Shown: positions 1 through 10,558 of the stretch, one piece after another
How the letters are laid out: every line of letters starts with the position of its first letter
How positions within the stretch are numbered: the first letter of the stretch is position 1
Position numbers and translations under genes: made by a program
NCBI RefSeq assembly: GCF_000281955.1
Contig: NZ_AKKF01000130.1
Span: forward strand, 1-64,000
Direction of reading: 5' to 3'
DNA: 64,000 nt
Source: Caulobacter sp. AP07
GTDB taxonomy: Bacteria; Pseudomonadota; Alphaproteobacteria; Caulobacterales; Caulobacteraceae
Notes under the pieces: generated by a model
What the model saw: only the letters and a program-made list of their open reading frames with translations
Told to the model about the DNA's origin: nothing
Databases searched by the model: none

Positions 1-41
1 AGTGTTGGGATCGTTGATCCTGCCCGCGGAGGTCGTATCAC

Positions 42-87
42 TCCCCCCACCGTCAGCTTCGCTGACACCTCCCCCACAGGGGGAGGG
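42..87. repeat. Double-hairpin intergenic element
   Basis: Two perfect hairpins lie back to back just beyond the stop codon of the LOG-family gene. The first is GTCAGC-TTC-GCTGAC at 52-66. The second is CCTCCCCC-ACA-GGGGGAGG at 68-86. The arrangement resembles short repeated extragenic palindromes of Caulobacter-type genomes, and it could also end transcription of the leftward gene, although no clear T-tract follows. No second copy was noticed in this window, so calling it a dispersed repeat is inference. Confidence 0.5.
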
Positions 88-90
88 CCT

Positions 91-912
91 CTATTCCTCC
101 GGAACCTGCTCGTCCCTCAATTCGATGGTCTCGCCCGGCTTCAACCCGCAGGCCAGCAGGCTGGACCACACGGTCTCGGCGCTCTCGGCGAACCGGAACA
201 GCTCCAGGTCGACGGGGTTGATCATGCCGTGCTCGGCCAGGGCCTCGAAGTTCACCACCGATCGCCAATAGGCCTCGTCGAACAGCACGATGGGGATGCG
301 CGGGGCCTTGTCGGTCTGGCGCAGGGTCAGGATCTCGAACAGCTCGTCGAAGGTGCCAAAGCCCCCGGGGAACACCACCAGGGCGTTGGCCCGCATCGCC
401 AGGTGCATCTTGCGCATGGCGAAATAGTGGAAGCGGAACGACAGGTCCGGGGTGGCGTAGGGGTTGGGCTGCTGCTCGTGCGGCAGGGTGATGTTGAAGC
501 CGACGGACGGCGCGCCGGCGTCCCAGGCCCCGCGGTTGGCCGCCTCCATCACCCCCGGGCCGCCGCCGGTGGCGATGACGTTGTCGCGCACGCCGTCGTG
601 GCCGTTCAGCGCCCCGCCGCGTTCGGAGGCGATGCGCCCGAAGCGCCGGGCCTCGGCGTACCAGTGGGCCTGGCGCCCGGGTCCGTCCTCCCGCACCCGG
701 GCGCTGCCGAACACCACGACGGTCGAGCGCACGCCCCAGGCCCGCAGCGCCTCGTCGGCCTTGGCGAACTCCAGCAGGAACCGCACCCCGCGCATCGATT
801 CGCCGAGCAGGAAGTCCTGGTCCAGGGCCGCCAGGCGATAGGAGGGCGACGCCAGCTGCGCCGCACGCCTTTCCTCCATGCTGGAGGGATCGCCCTGGCG
901 GTCGTCGGTCAT
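91..912 (-). CDS. LOG-family (TIGR00730) Rossmann-fold protein
   Basis: This 273-residue protein belongs to the LOG / lysine-decarboxylase-like family. Characterised members hydrolyse cytokinin riboside 5'-monophosphate or other nucleoside monophosphates to free base and ribose phosphate. The family hallmark PGGFGTFDE is present near residue 185, and GGGPGVMEAANRG, the nucleotide-binding loop, near residue 117. The N-terminal extension of about 60 residues is normal for the larger bacterial subgroup. It starts with ATG one base after the M16 peptidase stop codon, so the two leftward genes are probably cotranscribed. The family assignment is firm. The physiological substrate cannot be read from the sequence. 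Confidence 0.85.
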   Translation of the reverse strand: MTDDRQGDPSSMEERRAAQLASPSYRLAALDQDFLLGESMRGVRFLLEFAKADEALRAWGVRSTVVVFGSARVREDGPGRQAHWYAEARRFGRIASERGGALNGHDGVRDNVIATGGGPGVMEAANRGAWDAGAPSVGFNITLPHEQQPNPYATPDLSFRFHYFAMRKMHLAMRANALVVFPGGFGTFDELFEILTLRQTDKAPRIPIVLFDEAYWRSVVNFEALAEHGMINPVDLELFRFAESAETVWSSLLACGLKPGETIELRDEQVPEE

Positions 913-913
913 G

Positions 914-3778
914 CTACTTGCCCTTCTTCAGGGTCGGGCTGTCGAGGTCCAGCTGGTCGATCGCGATGGTCTCGGCGCCCGGCAGCACGGCCTTCACCGT
1001 GTCGCCGAAGGTCTTGGCGTCGCCGACCACGATGACGCTGGCCTGGGCCGGGTCGAGCACGGTCCTGGAGAAGGTCTGGACGTCGGCGGCGGTCACCGCT
1101 TCGACCTTGCCGGTATAGGCCTGGATCTCGTTCAGCGGCACGCCGTAGACCGCCAGGCCGCCGAGGATGTCGGCCAGGCCCTCGGAAGTGCCCAGCTCGC
1201 GGCCATAGCCGCCGACCAGCACCGACTTGCGGGCCGCCAGCTCGCCGGCCGAGGCCGGGGCGTCGCCCAGCCGGGCCAGCTCTTCGCGGATCAGGGTCAC
1301 CACCTGGGCGGCCGACTCGTTCTTGGTCTGGACGTTGGCCGTGAAGCCGCCGATCGCGGCGCGCGGCGTCAGGCTGGAATTGGCGCCGTAGGACAGGCCG
1401 CGCTTGATGCGGATCTCCTGGTTCAGCCGCGAGGAATAGCCGCCGCCCAGCACGCCGTTGGCCACCAGCCCGGCATAGTAGCGCGGGTCGGCCCGCAGGA
1501 TCGCCGGCTTGGCCACCACCACGGCGGCTTGGCCGGTGCCCGGCAGGTCGATGACCACATTGCGCGGCGCGTAGCCGGTCGGACCCTTGATCGGGGCCGG
1601 GGCGGCGCCGGCCGGTTTCTTCCAGCCGCCGAACGCCTTCTCCGCCAGGGCGAAGCCCTGGTCGGGGGTCAGGTCGCCGGTCAGCACCAGGATGGCGTTG
1701 TCGGGCCGCCAGTAGGCGTCGTGGGTCTTGACCAGGGCGTCGCGGGTGATCTTGGGCAACGAGCCCGGCGTGCCGCTGGCGACGTGGCCATAGCCCGAGC
1801 CGGCATAGATCACGGTCGGCACGGCGAAGCCGGCCACGGCGCCCGGCCGCTGCAGGCTGACCGACAGGGCGTCCAGGGCCTCGGTCTTCACCCGCTCCAG
1901 TTCCTCGGCCTTGAAGGTCGGGTTCTGGGCGACGTCGGCCATGATCGACAGCCCGGCGGCGGCCTTGTCGGCGATCACGCTGAGGGTCAGGGACGAGGAC
2001 TCCCAGCCCGAACCGGCCTCCAGATTGGCGCCCAGGGCCTCGGTGGCGGCGGCCACCTGGGTGGCGGTGCGGGTCTTGGTGCCTTCGGTCAGCAGTTCGG
2101 CGGTCAGGCTGGAGACCCCGGCCAGGCCGGCCGGATCGGCGCCGGCCCCGCCCTTGACGGTCAGGTCGGCGGTGACCAGCGGCAGGTCGCTGGACTTGGC
2201 GACGATCACCCGCAGACCGTTGGCCAGGGTCTTCTCGACCGGCGAAGGCAGCACCGGCGACACCGGCTGGCCCGGGGCCGGCGGGGCGACGCGACCGGCC
2301 TCGGGGGCCAGGGTGGTGACCGGACCGTCATAGCTGACCGACGCCACCGCCTTGGGGGCCTCGAACGGGTCCTTGGCGCCGGCCGGCCTGGCCGATTCCG
2401 GCAGGTAGCGGACCACCACGCGACGGTCGTCGACCAGGTACTTCCTGGCCACGCGCTGGACGTCGGCGGCGGTCACCGCCTGCAGGGCCGCCAGGTCGGT
2501 GTTGGCGCGGGCGGCGTCGCCCTCGGTGCGCAGGGCGTAGCCGATGGCGAAGGCCCGGCCGTCGATGGTCTCGCGGCCGCGCACGGCGTCGGCCAGCAGG
2601 CCGGCCTTGGCCTCGGCCAGTTCGGCGGGCGTCGGCGGGGCGTCGCGCAGGCGGGCGACCTGGGCGCTCAGCGAAGCCTCGCCCTGTTCCACGGTCTTGC
2701 CGCCGGCCATGATCGCGCCGACGTAGAAAATCCCCGGCTGGGCGTTGGTGCTGGTCGAGGAGAAGATCGACTGGGCGATCTGCTGGTCATAGACGAGGCT
2801 GTTGTACAGCCGCGACGACTTGCCGGCCGAGAGGATGGCGTCCAGCACCGACAGGGCCGGGGCGTCGGGATCGGCGGCGGCCGGGGCCAGCCAGGTCATG
2901 GCCACGCCCGGCAGCGGCACGTTGGGGCCATAGGTGGTGACGGTCCTGGGACCGGCGCGCGGCGGCTCGACCACCGTCACCGGCTTGATCGCCCCGGCCG
3001 GGGTCTTCAGACCCGCGAAATACTGGTCGATCCAGGCGTTCAGCTGGGTTTCGTCATAGTTGCCGACCACGATCAGGGCGGCGTTGTCGGGGCGGTAATA
3101 GGCGGCGTGGAAGGCGCGCACGTCGTCGACGGTGGCGGCGTCCAGTTCCTCGATCGAGCCGATGCCGGGGCGCTTGTAGGGGTGCTGGGCGAACGAGGCC
3201 TGGGTGATGTAGAGGTTGAAGAACCGGCCATAGGGATTGGCCAGCACCCGCTGGCGCAGCTCTTCCTTGACCACGTCGCGCTCGGACTTGAACACCGCGT
3301 CGTCGATGACCAGCGAGCCCAGGCGCTCGGCCTCGGCCCACAGCAGGCGCTGCAAGTGGTTGGCCGGCACCACCTCGTAATAGTTGGTGAAATCGTCGTA
3401 GGTGGAGGCGTTGTTGAAGCCGCCGACGTCCTCGGTCAGACGGTCGAAGAACTCGTTGGGCATGTTGCGCGTCGACTTGAACATCAGGTGTTCGAACAGG
3501 TGCGCGAAGCCCGAGCGGCCCTCGGGGTCGTCCTTGCTGCCGACGCCGTACCAGACCTGCACCGTGACGTTGGGGGTGCTGGCGTCGCGCGAGGTGAACA
3601 CCTTCATGCCGTTGGCCAGCGTGCGTTCCTTGTAGACGATCGGCGGCACGGCCACGCCGGCGGCCGGCGCCGGGCTGGCGGCCCGGGCATGGGCTCCACC
3701 CGCGACCAGCAGCGGCGACAGGGCGGTGGTCGAGAGGGCCAGCGCCACGAGGGCGGCCTTGGCGGCGGGACGGATCAT
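914..3778 (-). CDS. Periplasmic two-domain M16 zinc metallopeptidase
   Basis: The 954-residue protein is a fused pitrilysin/insulinase-type peptidase. A signal peptide is visible (basic start, hydrophobic stretch, Ala-rich cleavage region near residue 35), so it should act in the periplasm. The inverse zinc motif HLFEH lies at residues 93-97, with the third ligand expected at the KEEL segment near residue 172. The C-terminal half repeats the fold from about residue 490 but has GVSSLTAELL where the HxxEH motif should be. It is therefore a non-catalytic partner domain, as is usual for fused M16 proteins. Substrates are probably small peptides or signal peptides, which is inference. The following LOG gene begins one base after this stop. 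Confidence 0.9.
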   Translation of the reverse strand: MIRPAAKAALVALALSTTALSPLLVAGGAHARAASPAPAAGVAVPPIVYKERTLANGMKVFTSRDASTPNVTVQVWYGVGSKDDPEGRSGFAHLFEHLMFKSTRNMPNEFFDRLTEDVGGFNNASTYDDFTNYYEVVPANHLQRLLWAEAERLGSLVIDDAVFKSERDVVKEELRQRVLANPYGRFFNLYITQASFAQHPYKRPGIGSIEELDAATVDDVRAFHAAYYRPDNAALIVVGNYDETQLNAWIDQYFAGLKTPAGAIKPVTVVEPPRAGPRTVTTYGPNVPLPGVAMTWLAPAAADPDAPALSVLDAILSAGKSSRLYNSLVYDQQIAQSIFSSTSTNAQPGIFYVGAIMAGGKTVEQGEASLSAQVARLRDAPPTPAELAEAKAGLLADAVRGRETIDGRAFAIGYALRTEGDAARANTDLAALQAVTAADVQRVARKYLVDDRRVVVRYLPESARPAGAKDPFEAPKAVASVSYDGPVTTLAPEAGRVAPPAPGQPVSPVLPSPVEKTLANGLRVIVAKSSDLPLVTADLTVKGGAGADPAGLAGVSSLTAELLTEGTKTRTATQVAAATEALGANLEAGSGWESSSLTLSVIADKAAAGLSIMADVAQNPTFKAEELERVKTEALDALSVSLQRPGAVAGFAVPTVIYAGSGYGHVASGTPGSLPKITRDALVKTHDAYWRPDNAILVLTGDLTPDQGFALAEKAFGGWKKPAGAAPAPIKGPTGYAPRNVVIDLPGTGQAAVVVAKPAILRADPRYYAGLVANGVLGGGYSSRLNQEIRIKRGLSYGANSSLTPRAAIGGFTANVQTKNESAAQVVTLIREELARLGDAPASAGELAARKSVLVGGYGRELGTSEGLADILGGLAVYGVPLNEIQAYTGKVEAVTAADVQTFSRTVLDPAQASVIVVGDAKTFGDTVKAVLPGAETIAIDQLDLDSPTLKKGK

Positions 3779-3850
3779 GAGGGCGGCGCTCCGAAAGCTT
3801 GAGGGCGCGACCCTATCACCGGCGTCCGGGGCGCCAAGCTTACCGTGTTG

Positions 3851-5506
3851 TCATGAAAGCCGGCCGGCATAGCCGAAGATCACCCCCAGCCAGGGGTGGG
3901 TGACCAGCACGCGGAAGCGGTAGACGCCATTTCGGGCGAAGGTCCGGGCTCGCGTTCGCGGCGCCCAGGCGCGGGGCAGGGGGATCGGGCCCAGCCGCCA
4001 CCCCGCGAAGGTCCACGAGAAGCCGCCGGGATAGGGCGCGGCGGTGAAGCGGAAGGTCAGGGGCGCGACGGTTTCCTCGAACGCCCAGGGATCGTCCCTG
4101 GCCGGGGTGATCACCGAGCCGAAGGTCCGGGCTCCGAACCGGCGGGTCCAGCGCTCGCCCGCGCCGTCGGGCGCGATGGTCACCGTGGTGGCGTGGACCC
4201 CGGCCGGCGGCATGCCCTGCAGCCGGCGGACCAGGGCGGCCAGGCCGGGCGCGCCGCGGCCCCGGGCCTGGCCGGTCAGGGTGACGACCTGGGTCCCGGC
4301 ATGGGCGTGGCGGACGGCGGGCGGCAAGGCCGCCCAGGCGTCGCCCAGCAGCCGCGGGAACAGGCCGGCGGCGTCGGGACGCTGGCTTTCCAGTTGGGTG
4401 CGGATCGGCAGGTCGCGCAGCGGATCGAGAACGGCGTCGAGGGGCAGCAGGCCGACGCAGGGCGTGGCGCGGGGCGGGGCCGCGAGCCGACCGTCGAGCA
4501 GGGCCCGCAGGATCGCCGCCGCCGGGGCGGCCGGGGTGTTCGGACCGGCGCCGGCCTCGGCGCACAGGCTCCAGCGGGCCAGGCGTCGCGCCCCGTCGGC
4601 GTCCAGGCCCTCGGCCGACACCACCATGCCGCCGCGATCCGAACCCAGCGGCGCGACCAGCCCCGCCGCCTCGCCCAGCACGACGGCCAGGGGCTCCAGC
4701 GACCGGACCAGCCGGGTCCGGCGCAGGACGCTCAGCGCCCAGAGGCCCAGGTGCAGGACCGGCAGCTCCAGCCCGGCCCGGAAGGTCGCCTCGCGACGGG
4801 CGTGGAAGCGGGCGGGCAGCAGGTCGAGGTCGGGGGTCTCGGCCAGGCTGGTCCAGCGAAGGCCGAGGCCCGGGAACGGCGTGCGACGCGGCCGGCTCCA
4901 GCCGGGCAGGGTGGTCCAGTGTCCTTCGGTGAACAGCCGCACCGGCCCGCCGGCCCAGGCCAGCAGGGCGCGGACCACCGACAGGCCGCGCGGGGCCCGG
5001 GCGCCGGGCGAGATCGCCGCCTCGACCCGGTCGATCTGGCTCCAACCGTGGGTCATGGCGTCGAGCGCGGCGTGGCTGAGGGCCGGGGTCGAGCTGGCGC
5101 CGGTGATCGCCCAGCGGCCGGCCGCCCGGGCCTGGCCGTCCAGCGCCGCCTCGAACCCGCCGACGAAGTCGCGGGCGTCGGCCAGGTCGACATAGTGGGC
5201 GCCGGCCTTGAGCACGGCGTGGGGGAAGGCGTGGTCCTGGCCCTGGAACGGCCCGGCGGCGTCGACCACCGCCCAGGGCGCCAGCGCCGCCAGGCGCTTG
5301 GGGGCGAGCCGGTCGAGGCGGGCGACCTCGATCTTCGCCGCCGGCCTGGTCTTGGCCAGGCTCGCGGCCAGGGCCTCCAGCGGCGGCGTGTTCCGCGCCG
5401 CCAGCACCAGCACGACGTCGGGCCAGCGGGCGATCATCGCCGCCAGTCTTTGGCCGAAGACCCCGCTGGCCCCGACCAGGACGATACGTTTGCGGGTGTC
5501 CTTCAT
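3851..5506 (-). CDS. Saccharopine-dehydrogenase-like NAD(P)-binding protein with C-terminal DUF4166
   Basis: The first ~130 residues form a Rossmann domain of the saccharopine dehydrogenase / trans-acting enoyl reductase type, with the dinucleotide loop VLVGASGVFGQRL near the start. The last ~190 residues resemble DUF4166, ending in GVIFGYAGRLS. The start is the ATG at 5504-5506, because it overlaps the stop of the DCC gene as ATGA; the open frame itself extends further upstream without good evidence. It is the last gene of a tightly coupled three-gene leftward operon. The protein is unlikely to make saccharopine. Its relatives are mostly uncharacterised reductases, so the substrate is unknown. 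Confidence 0.75.
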   Translation of the reverse strand: MKDTRKRIVLVGASGVFGQRLAAMIARWPDVVLVLAARNTPPLEALAASLAKTRPAAKIEVARLDRLAPKRLAALAPWAVVDAAGPFQGQDHAFPHAVLKAGAHYVDLADARDFVGGFEAALDGQARAAGRWAITGASSTPALSHAALDAMTHGWSQIDRVEAAISPGARAPRGLSVVRALLAWAGGPVRLFTEGHWTTLPGWSRPRRTPFPGLGLRWTSLAETPDLDLLPARFHARREATFRAGLELPVLHLGLWALSVLRRTRLVRSLEPLAVVLGEAAGLVAPLGSDRGGMVVSAEGLDADGARRLARWSLCAEAGAGPNTPAAPAAAILRALLDGRLAAPPRATPCVGLLPLDAVLDPLRDLPIRTQLESQRPDAAGLFPRLLGDAWAALPPAVRHAHAGTQVVTLTGQARGRGAPGLAALVRRLQGMPPAGVHATTVTIAPDGAGERWTRRFGARTFGSVITPARDDPWAFEETVAPLTFRFTAAPYPGGFSWTFAGWRLGPIPLPRAWAPRTRARTFARNGVYRFRVLVTHPWLGVIFGYAGRLS

Positions 5507-5937
5507 TCGGGCGGCGGCTCGAGGATGAAGCGGGCCCTTTGGGCCGGGGTCGGCAGCATGCAGGTCTTGCGCTTGCCCAGCAGCCGGTAGCGGTTGGCGG
5601 CCAGCCAATCGTAGCCGGCGTCGCGCCAGGCCTCCGGCAGGGCGCCGATCACCGCCAGCCACGACCACGGCGGACCCAGCCGGCGCAGCAGGGCCAGGAC
5701 GGCGGCGCTCTTGGCCAGGGCGCGGCCGTCGTCGAGGAACAGGAAGCTGGTCGGCTGGTCCGGGTCGATCCCGTGGGCCACGGCCAGCTGGCGACCATAG
5801 ACCGACTGGATCGGGGTGAAGCGGATCAGGCCCCTGCGATCCATGGCCAGCACCGCCCGCACCGAGCCGGAGCACAGGTTGCACACCCCGTCGAACAGCC
5901 ACAGCGGCTCCGGCCCCGGGTCGGACGGGCCGCTCAT
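5503..5937 (-). CDS. DCC-family thiol-disulfide oxidoreductase-like protein (DUF393)
   Basis: This 144-residue protein carries the family signature DGVCNLC near residue 16, a thioredoxin-like CxxC in a conserved Asp-Gly context, and the family's later IQS and FLFLDDG segments. DUF393 proteins are predicted redox proteins with no settled substrate. The start was placed at the ATG overlapping the stop of the upstream SRPBCC gene (ATGA at 5934-5937), and the gene's own stop overlaps the next start in the same way. Such double coupling suggests the three products are made together and may work on one process. No signal peptide is visible, so it is probably cytoplasmic. Confidence 0.8.
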   Translation of the reverse strand: MSGPSDPGPEPLWLFDGVCNLCSGSVRAVLAMDRRGLIRFTPIQSVYGRQLAVAHGIDPDQPTSFLFLDDGRALAKSAAVLALLRRLGPPWSWLAVIGALPEAWRDAGYDWLAANRYRLLGKRKTCMLPTPAQRARFILEPPPE

Positions 5938-6533
5938 CGCGCCGCCGCCACGCTCTCGCGGCGCAGGGCCCGCAGGGCGGCGGGAACGTCGCGGCGCATG
6001 GCGATCACCGTCAGGCCGGACGGCATGCCGTAGGGCGCCTGGGCGCGGTTCTCGTAGGTCACGCGGGTGGCCTTGCCATAGTCCAGGGGCTCCAGCAGCC
6101 ACTGGCCCTCGCAGTCGTTGATGTCGCCGTCCACGCAGCGGAAGGCGATCCGTCGCTGCGGGTCCAGCTCCAGGCGCGACACCGAACGGAAGGCCGGAAA
6201 CAGGAAGCCCCACTTGACCACGTGCTCGCGCAGCTCGCCGCGGCCGGAGGGGTCGCGCGACAGCACCGTGCAGCGCTTGACGCTGGGGGTCATCCGCGCC
6301 GCCCGCTCGCAGTCGAGGATGGTGCGCCAGACGACGTCGGGCGGGGCGGCGATGTCGATCATCGCCCGCACCGATCCGCCGCGCCCGCCCGGATCGGGAC
6401 GGGCTTTCAGGGCGACGTCGCCGCTCTCGACCCGGCGCAGCCAGTCGGGGTTCGGCGTGTCGGCCGTCGTGGCGGAGGCGAACCCGGAGGCCGCCAGCAC
6501 CACCAACGCAACGACGAGACCGAGCTTGGGCAT
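5934..6533 (-). CDS. SRPBCC / START-like lipid-binding protein with signal peptide
   Basis: The protein has 199 residues with an N-terminal signal peptide (hydrophobic run, then AASGFASA near residue 21). The body matches the SRPBCC fold: an early segment of the type IDIAAPPDVVWRTILD, a central FRSVSRLELDP strand, and a C-terminal helix. Such proteins bind hydrophobic ligands in a deep cavity. It is the first gene of the leftward operon that continues with the DCC thiol protein and the dehydrogenase/DUF4166 protein. A periplasmic ligand-binding role is inferred from the signal peptide. No ligand can be named. Confidence 0.75.
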   Translation of the reverse strand: MPKLGLVVALVVLAASGFASATTADTPNPDWLRRVESGDVALKARPDPGGRGGSVRAMIDIAAPPDVVWRTILDCERAARMTPSVKRCTVLSRDPSGRGELREHVVKWGFLFPAFRSVSRLELDPQRRIAFRCVDGDINDCEGQWLLEPLDYGKATRVTYENRAQAPYGMPSGLTVIAMRRDVPAALRALRRESVAAAR

Positions 6534-6569
6534 GGGGTGAAGCCTAGCCGGTTTTCATCTCCATGCGCA

Positions 6570-8510
<1,941 letters not shown>

Positions 8511-8633
8511 GCCGTCTACTCCCTTGGCCTTGTTGCGCGGGAGTTATGCGCGGCGGGGGGCGGGGCGCAAGAAGACCATTGGGGAATCTGCGGACTTCCA
8601 CGGTGGCCACGCTGGATCGCAAGCTCTAGGTCG

Positions 8634-8819
8634 GCTTCTGGATCATCGGCCAGACCCCGGCGGGCGGGCGGCGCCTACGGGTTCAGCAGCTTTTGCGACC
8701 TCTATCCCGAAGACCGGCTGGGCGTGGTCCTGCCGTCCAACGTCGCCGACCCCTCCGCCCAGGACGACCTGCTGGCCCTGTCCGAGACCCTCATTGGGCG
8801 GTTGCGCGGCGCTAAATAG
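8634..8819 (+). pseudogene. Remnant of a serine hydrolase (beta-lactamase family) C-terminus
   Basis: In the gap between acs and the creatininase gene, one rightward frame encodes about 50 residues that read like the end of a class-C-type serine hydrolase: GGAYGFSSF, then YPEDRLGVVLPSN, then a terminal helix and a stop at 8817-8819. No start codon, SxxK motif or YxN motif exists upstream in any frame of the gap, so only the tail is left. The 8511-8633 stretch holds nothing else that I recognise. The family call rests on a short match and is tentative. Confidence 0.45.
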
Positions 8820-8916
8820 GGTCGGCTTCACCGTTGGATAGGCGTAAAGCCGTGCCCAAATTGTAGGCGCGGGGCCTGTCGCGCGCCGCCCCGGATTTCT
8901 CGCGGAGTTTCCAGCC

Positions 8917-9666
8917 ATGCTGCTCGCCCTTTCGACCTGGCCCGAGATCGAAGCCTTTCTGGAGGACTCCAAGACGGTGGTGGTGCCGATCGGCTCCAAC
9001 GAGCAGCACGGGCCGACCGGCCTGCTGGGCACCGACTGGCTGTGCCCGGAGATCATCTCGCACGAGGCCAGCAAGCTGTCGGCGACCGTGCTGGTGGCCC
9101 CGACCTTCAATGTCGGCATGGCCCAGCACCACCTGGCCTTTCCGGGCACCATCTTCCTGCGGCCCTCGACCTTCATCGCCGCGATCGGCGACTGGGTGCG
9201 GTCGCTGGGGGCCCACGGCTTCGAGAAGATCTATTTCCTCAACGGCCACGGCGGCAATGTCGCCTCGATCGAGGCGGCCTTCTCCGAAATCTACGCCGAG
9301 TACAGCTTCCGCAAGGAGCGGGCGCCCTTCGCCCTGAAGCTCAAGAACTGGTGGGACCTGAAGGGTGTGCTGTCGCTGGCCAGCCAGCAGTTCCCGCTCG
9401 GCCACGGCAGCCACGCCACCCCGTCGGAGATCGCGGTGACCCAGTGGGGCTATCCGGCCAGCATCAAGACCGCCGCCTACGAACCGAGGATCGCGCCCAC
9501 CGGACCGATCCGCGAGGCGCTGGACTTCCGCGCCCGCTACGCCGACGGCCGCATGGGTTCCGACCCGGCCCAGGCGACGCCGGAGAAGGGCGGGGCGCTG
9601 GTGGCGCTGGCGGCCAAGTCGCTGATCGACGACCTGGCCGAGTTCTCGGCGGAGCCGCGGGTCTAG
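8917..9666 (+). CDS. Creatininase-family amidohydrolase
   Basis: The protein has 249 residues and belongs to the creatininase / MftE-like metal-dependent family, which opens cyclic amides or trims peptides. The metal-site segments are present: SNEQHGP near residue 27, a following GTDW with the ligand Asp, NGHGGN near residue 108, and HATPSEIA where the family has its second-half His and Glu. The preferred start is the ATG at 8917, giving an N-terminus that begins directly with the family's first helix. It stands alone and converges with the downstream methyltransferase. The family covers creatinine, formamidopyrimidine and mycofactocin-precursor substrates; nothing here decides between them. 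Confidence 0.8.
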   Translation: MLLALSTWPEIEAFLEDSKTVVVPIGSNEQHGPTGLLGTDWLCPEIISHEASKLSATVLVAPTFNVGMAQHHLAFPGTIFLRPSTFIAAIGDWVRSLGAHGFEKIYFLNGHGGNVASIEAAFSEIYAEYSFRKERAPFALKLKNWWDLKGVLSLASQQFPLGHGSHATPSEIAVTQWGYPASIKTAAYEPRIAPTGPIREALDFRARYADGRMGSDPAQATPEKGGALVALAAKSLIDDLAEFSAEPRV

Positions 9667-9716
9667 CGTCGGGAGGCGCGGATGGGGAGGCGCCTGCGCC
9701 TGTCCCCGATCGTGAC

Positions 9717-10499
9717 CTACCGCGGGATCTCGGCGGTCTTGGTCAGCACCACCTGGCGGTACACCGCGGTGATCTCGAAATAGCGGCCGAACGCGCCGTG
9801 GAACTGGTCCACCGCCTGTTTCACGCCCGGGCCGCCGATCTCGCTGATGTCGTGCCAGTAGTCGTCCAGCACCATCATGCCGCCGACGCTCAGCAGGCTG
9901 GCGCAGAAGCACAGGTCGATCAGCACGGCCAGGGCCGTGTGGCTGCCATCGACATAGATCAGGTCGAACTGCTCGCCGGCCGCCAGCATCCTCGGCAGCT
10001 CGTAGGTCGAGAACCCCTTGCGGGCGGTCATCGAGCGGAACGAGGTCTTGGCCATGTTGCGGTGAAAGCGCGGCTCGACGGCGTGGTACTTCTCTTCCGG
10101 GTTCAGGGCCTCGTCGAACCAGGGGTCGATCACCGTGACGTCCAGGCGGTCCGGCATCAGCCAGTCCATGAACGCCAGGTTGCGGCCCTCATAGGCCCCG
10201 ATCTCCATGTAGCGGATCGGCTCGCCGCCGCGCTTGCCGGCGAAGTCGCGCAACAGCGGGGTGACGAACGGGATGTTGTTGGACGCCCAGCCCGAGGTGA
10301 ACTCGTAGCCCACCGTCTCGCTGTGGGCGTTGAAGGCGTCGACCACCGTGTGGTCGCGCGGGGCCAGCATGGTGCGGGCCAGGTCCGGCGCAAAGCGCGG
10401 ATTGACCTTGGCGAACGAGCGCAGCTTGTCGCCCAGGCCGCGCGCGTCGTCGGCGTCGGTCAGTTCGGCGTCGAAATTCGGATTGGACCCGTCGGCCAT
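9717..10499 (-). CDS. Class I SAM-dependent methyltransferase
   Basis: The 260-residue protein has the methyltransferase Rossmann order: motif I as MEIGAYEGRN near residue 96, an acidic strand end VTVIDPW for the ribose contact, DLIYVDGSHT and GGMMVLDDYW as later strands. This pattern matches the Methyltransf_24 group, often associated with polysaccharide or small-molecule modification. The first ~70 residues are a family-atypical extension. It is transcribed leftwards after the Hcp-like gene, from which it is separated by a hairpin that ends only seven bases from the ATG. The substrate is unknown. Confidence 0.75.
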   Translation of the reverse strand: MADGSNPNFDAELTDADDARGLGDKLRSFAKVNPRFAPDLARTMLAPRDHTVVDAFNAHSETVGYEFTSGWASNNIPFVTPLLRDFAGKRGGEPIRYMEIGAYEGRNLAFMDWLMPDRLDVTVIDPWFDEALNPEEKYHAVEPRFHRNMAKTSFRSMTARKGFSTYELPRMLAAGEQFDLIYVDGSHTALAVLIDLCFCASLLSVGGMMVLDDYWHDISEIGGPGVKQAVDQFHGAFGRYFEITAVYRQVVLTKTAEIPR

Positions 10500-10505
10500 G
10501 GCGTC

Positions 10506-10533
10506 GGTTTCCCCGTTTCAGTCGGGGGAAACC
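10506..10533. terminator. Hairpin between Hcp-like gene and methyltransferase
   Basis: GGTTTCCCC at 10506-10514 pairs perfectly with GGGGAAACC at 10525-10533 around a ten-base loop. On the leftward transcript it follows the Hcp-like gene and sits immediately before the methyltransferase start codon. It could be a terminator of the first gene, although the T-run is short, or a structure that masks ribosome entry to the second. Confidence 0.4.
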
Positions 10534-10558
10534 CTAGCGCCAAGGCGTTAATGAACGG

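Noticed and set aside
878-3802. A 974-codon open frame on the + strand opposite the M16 peptidase
   Set aside because: It is the GC-driven antisense shadow of the M16 gene: Gly/Arg/His-rich with no domain, and the opposite strand has clear motifs.
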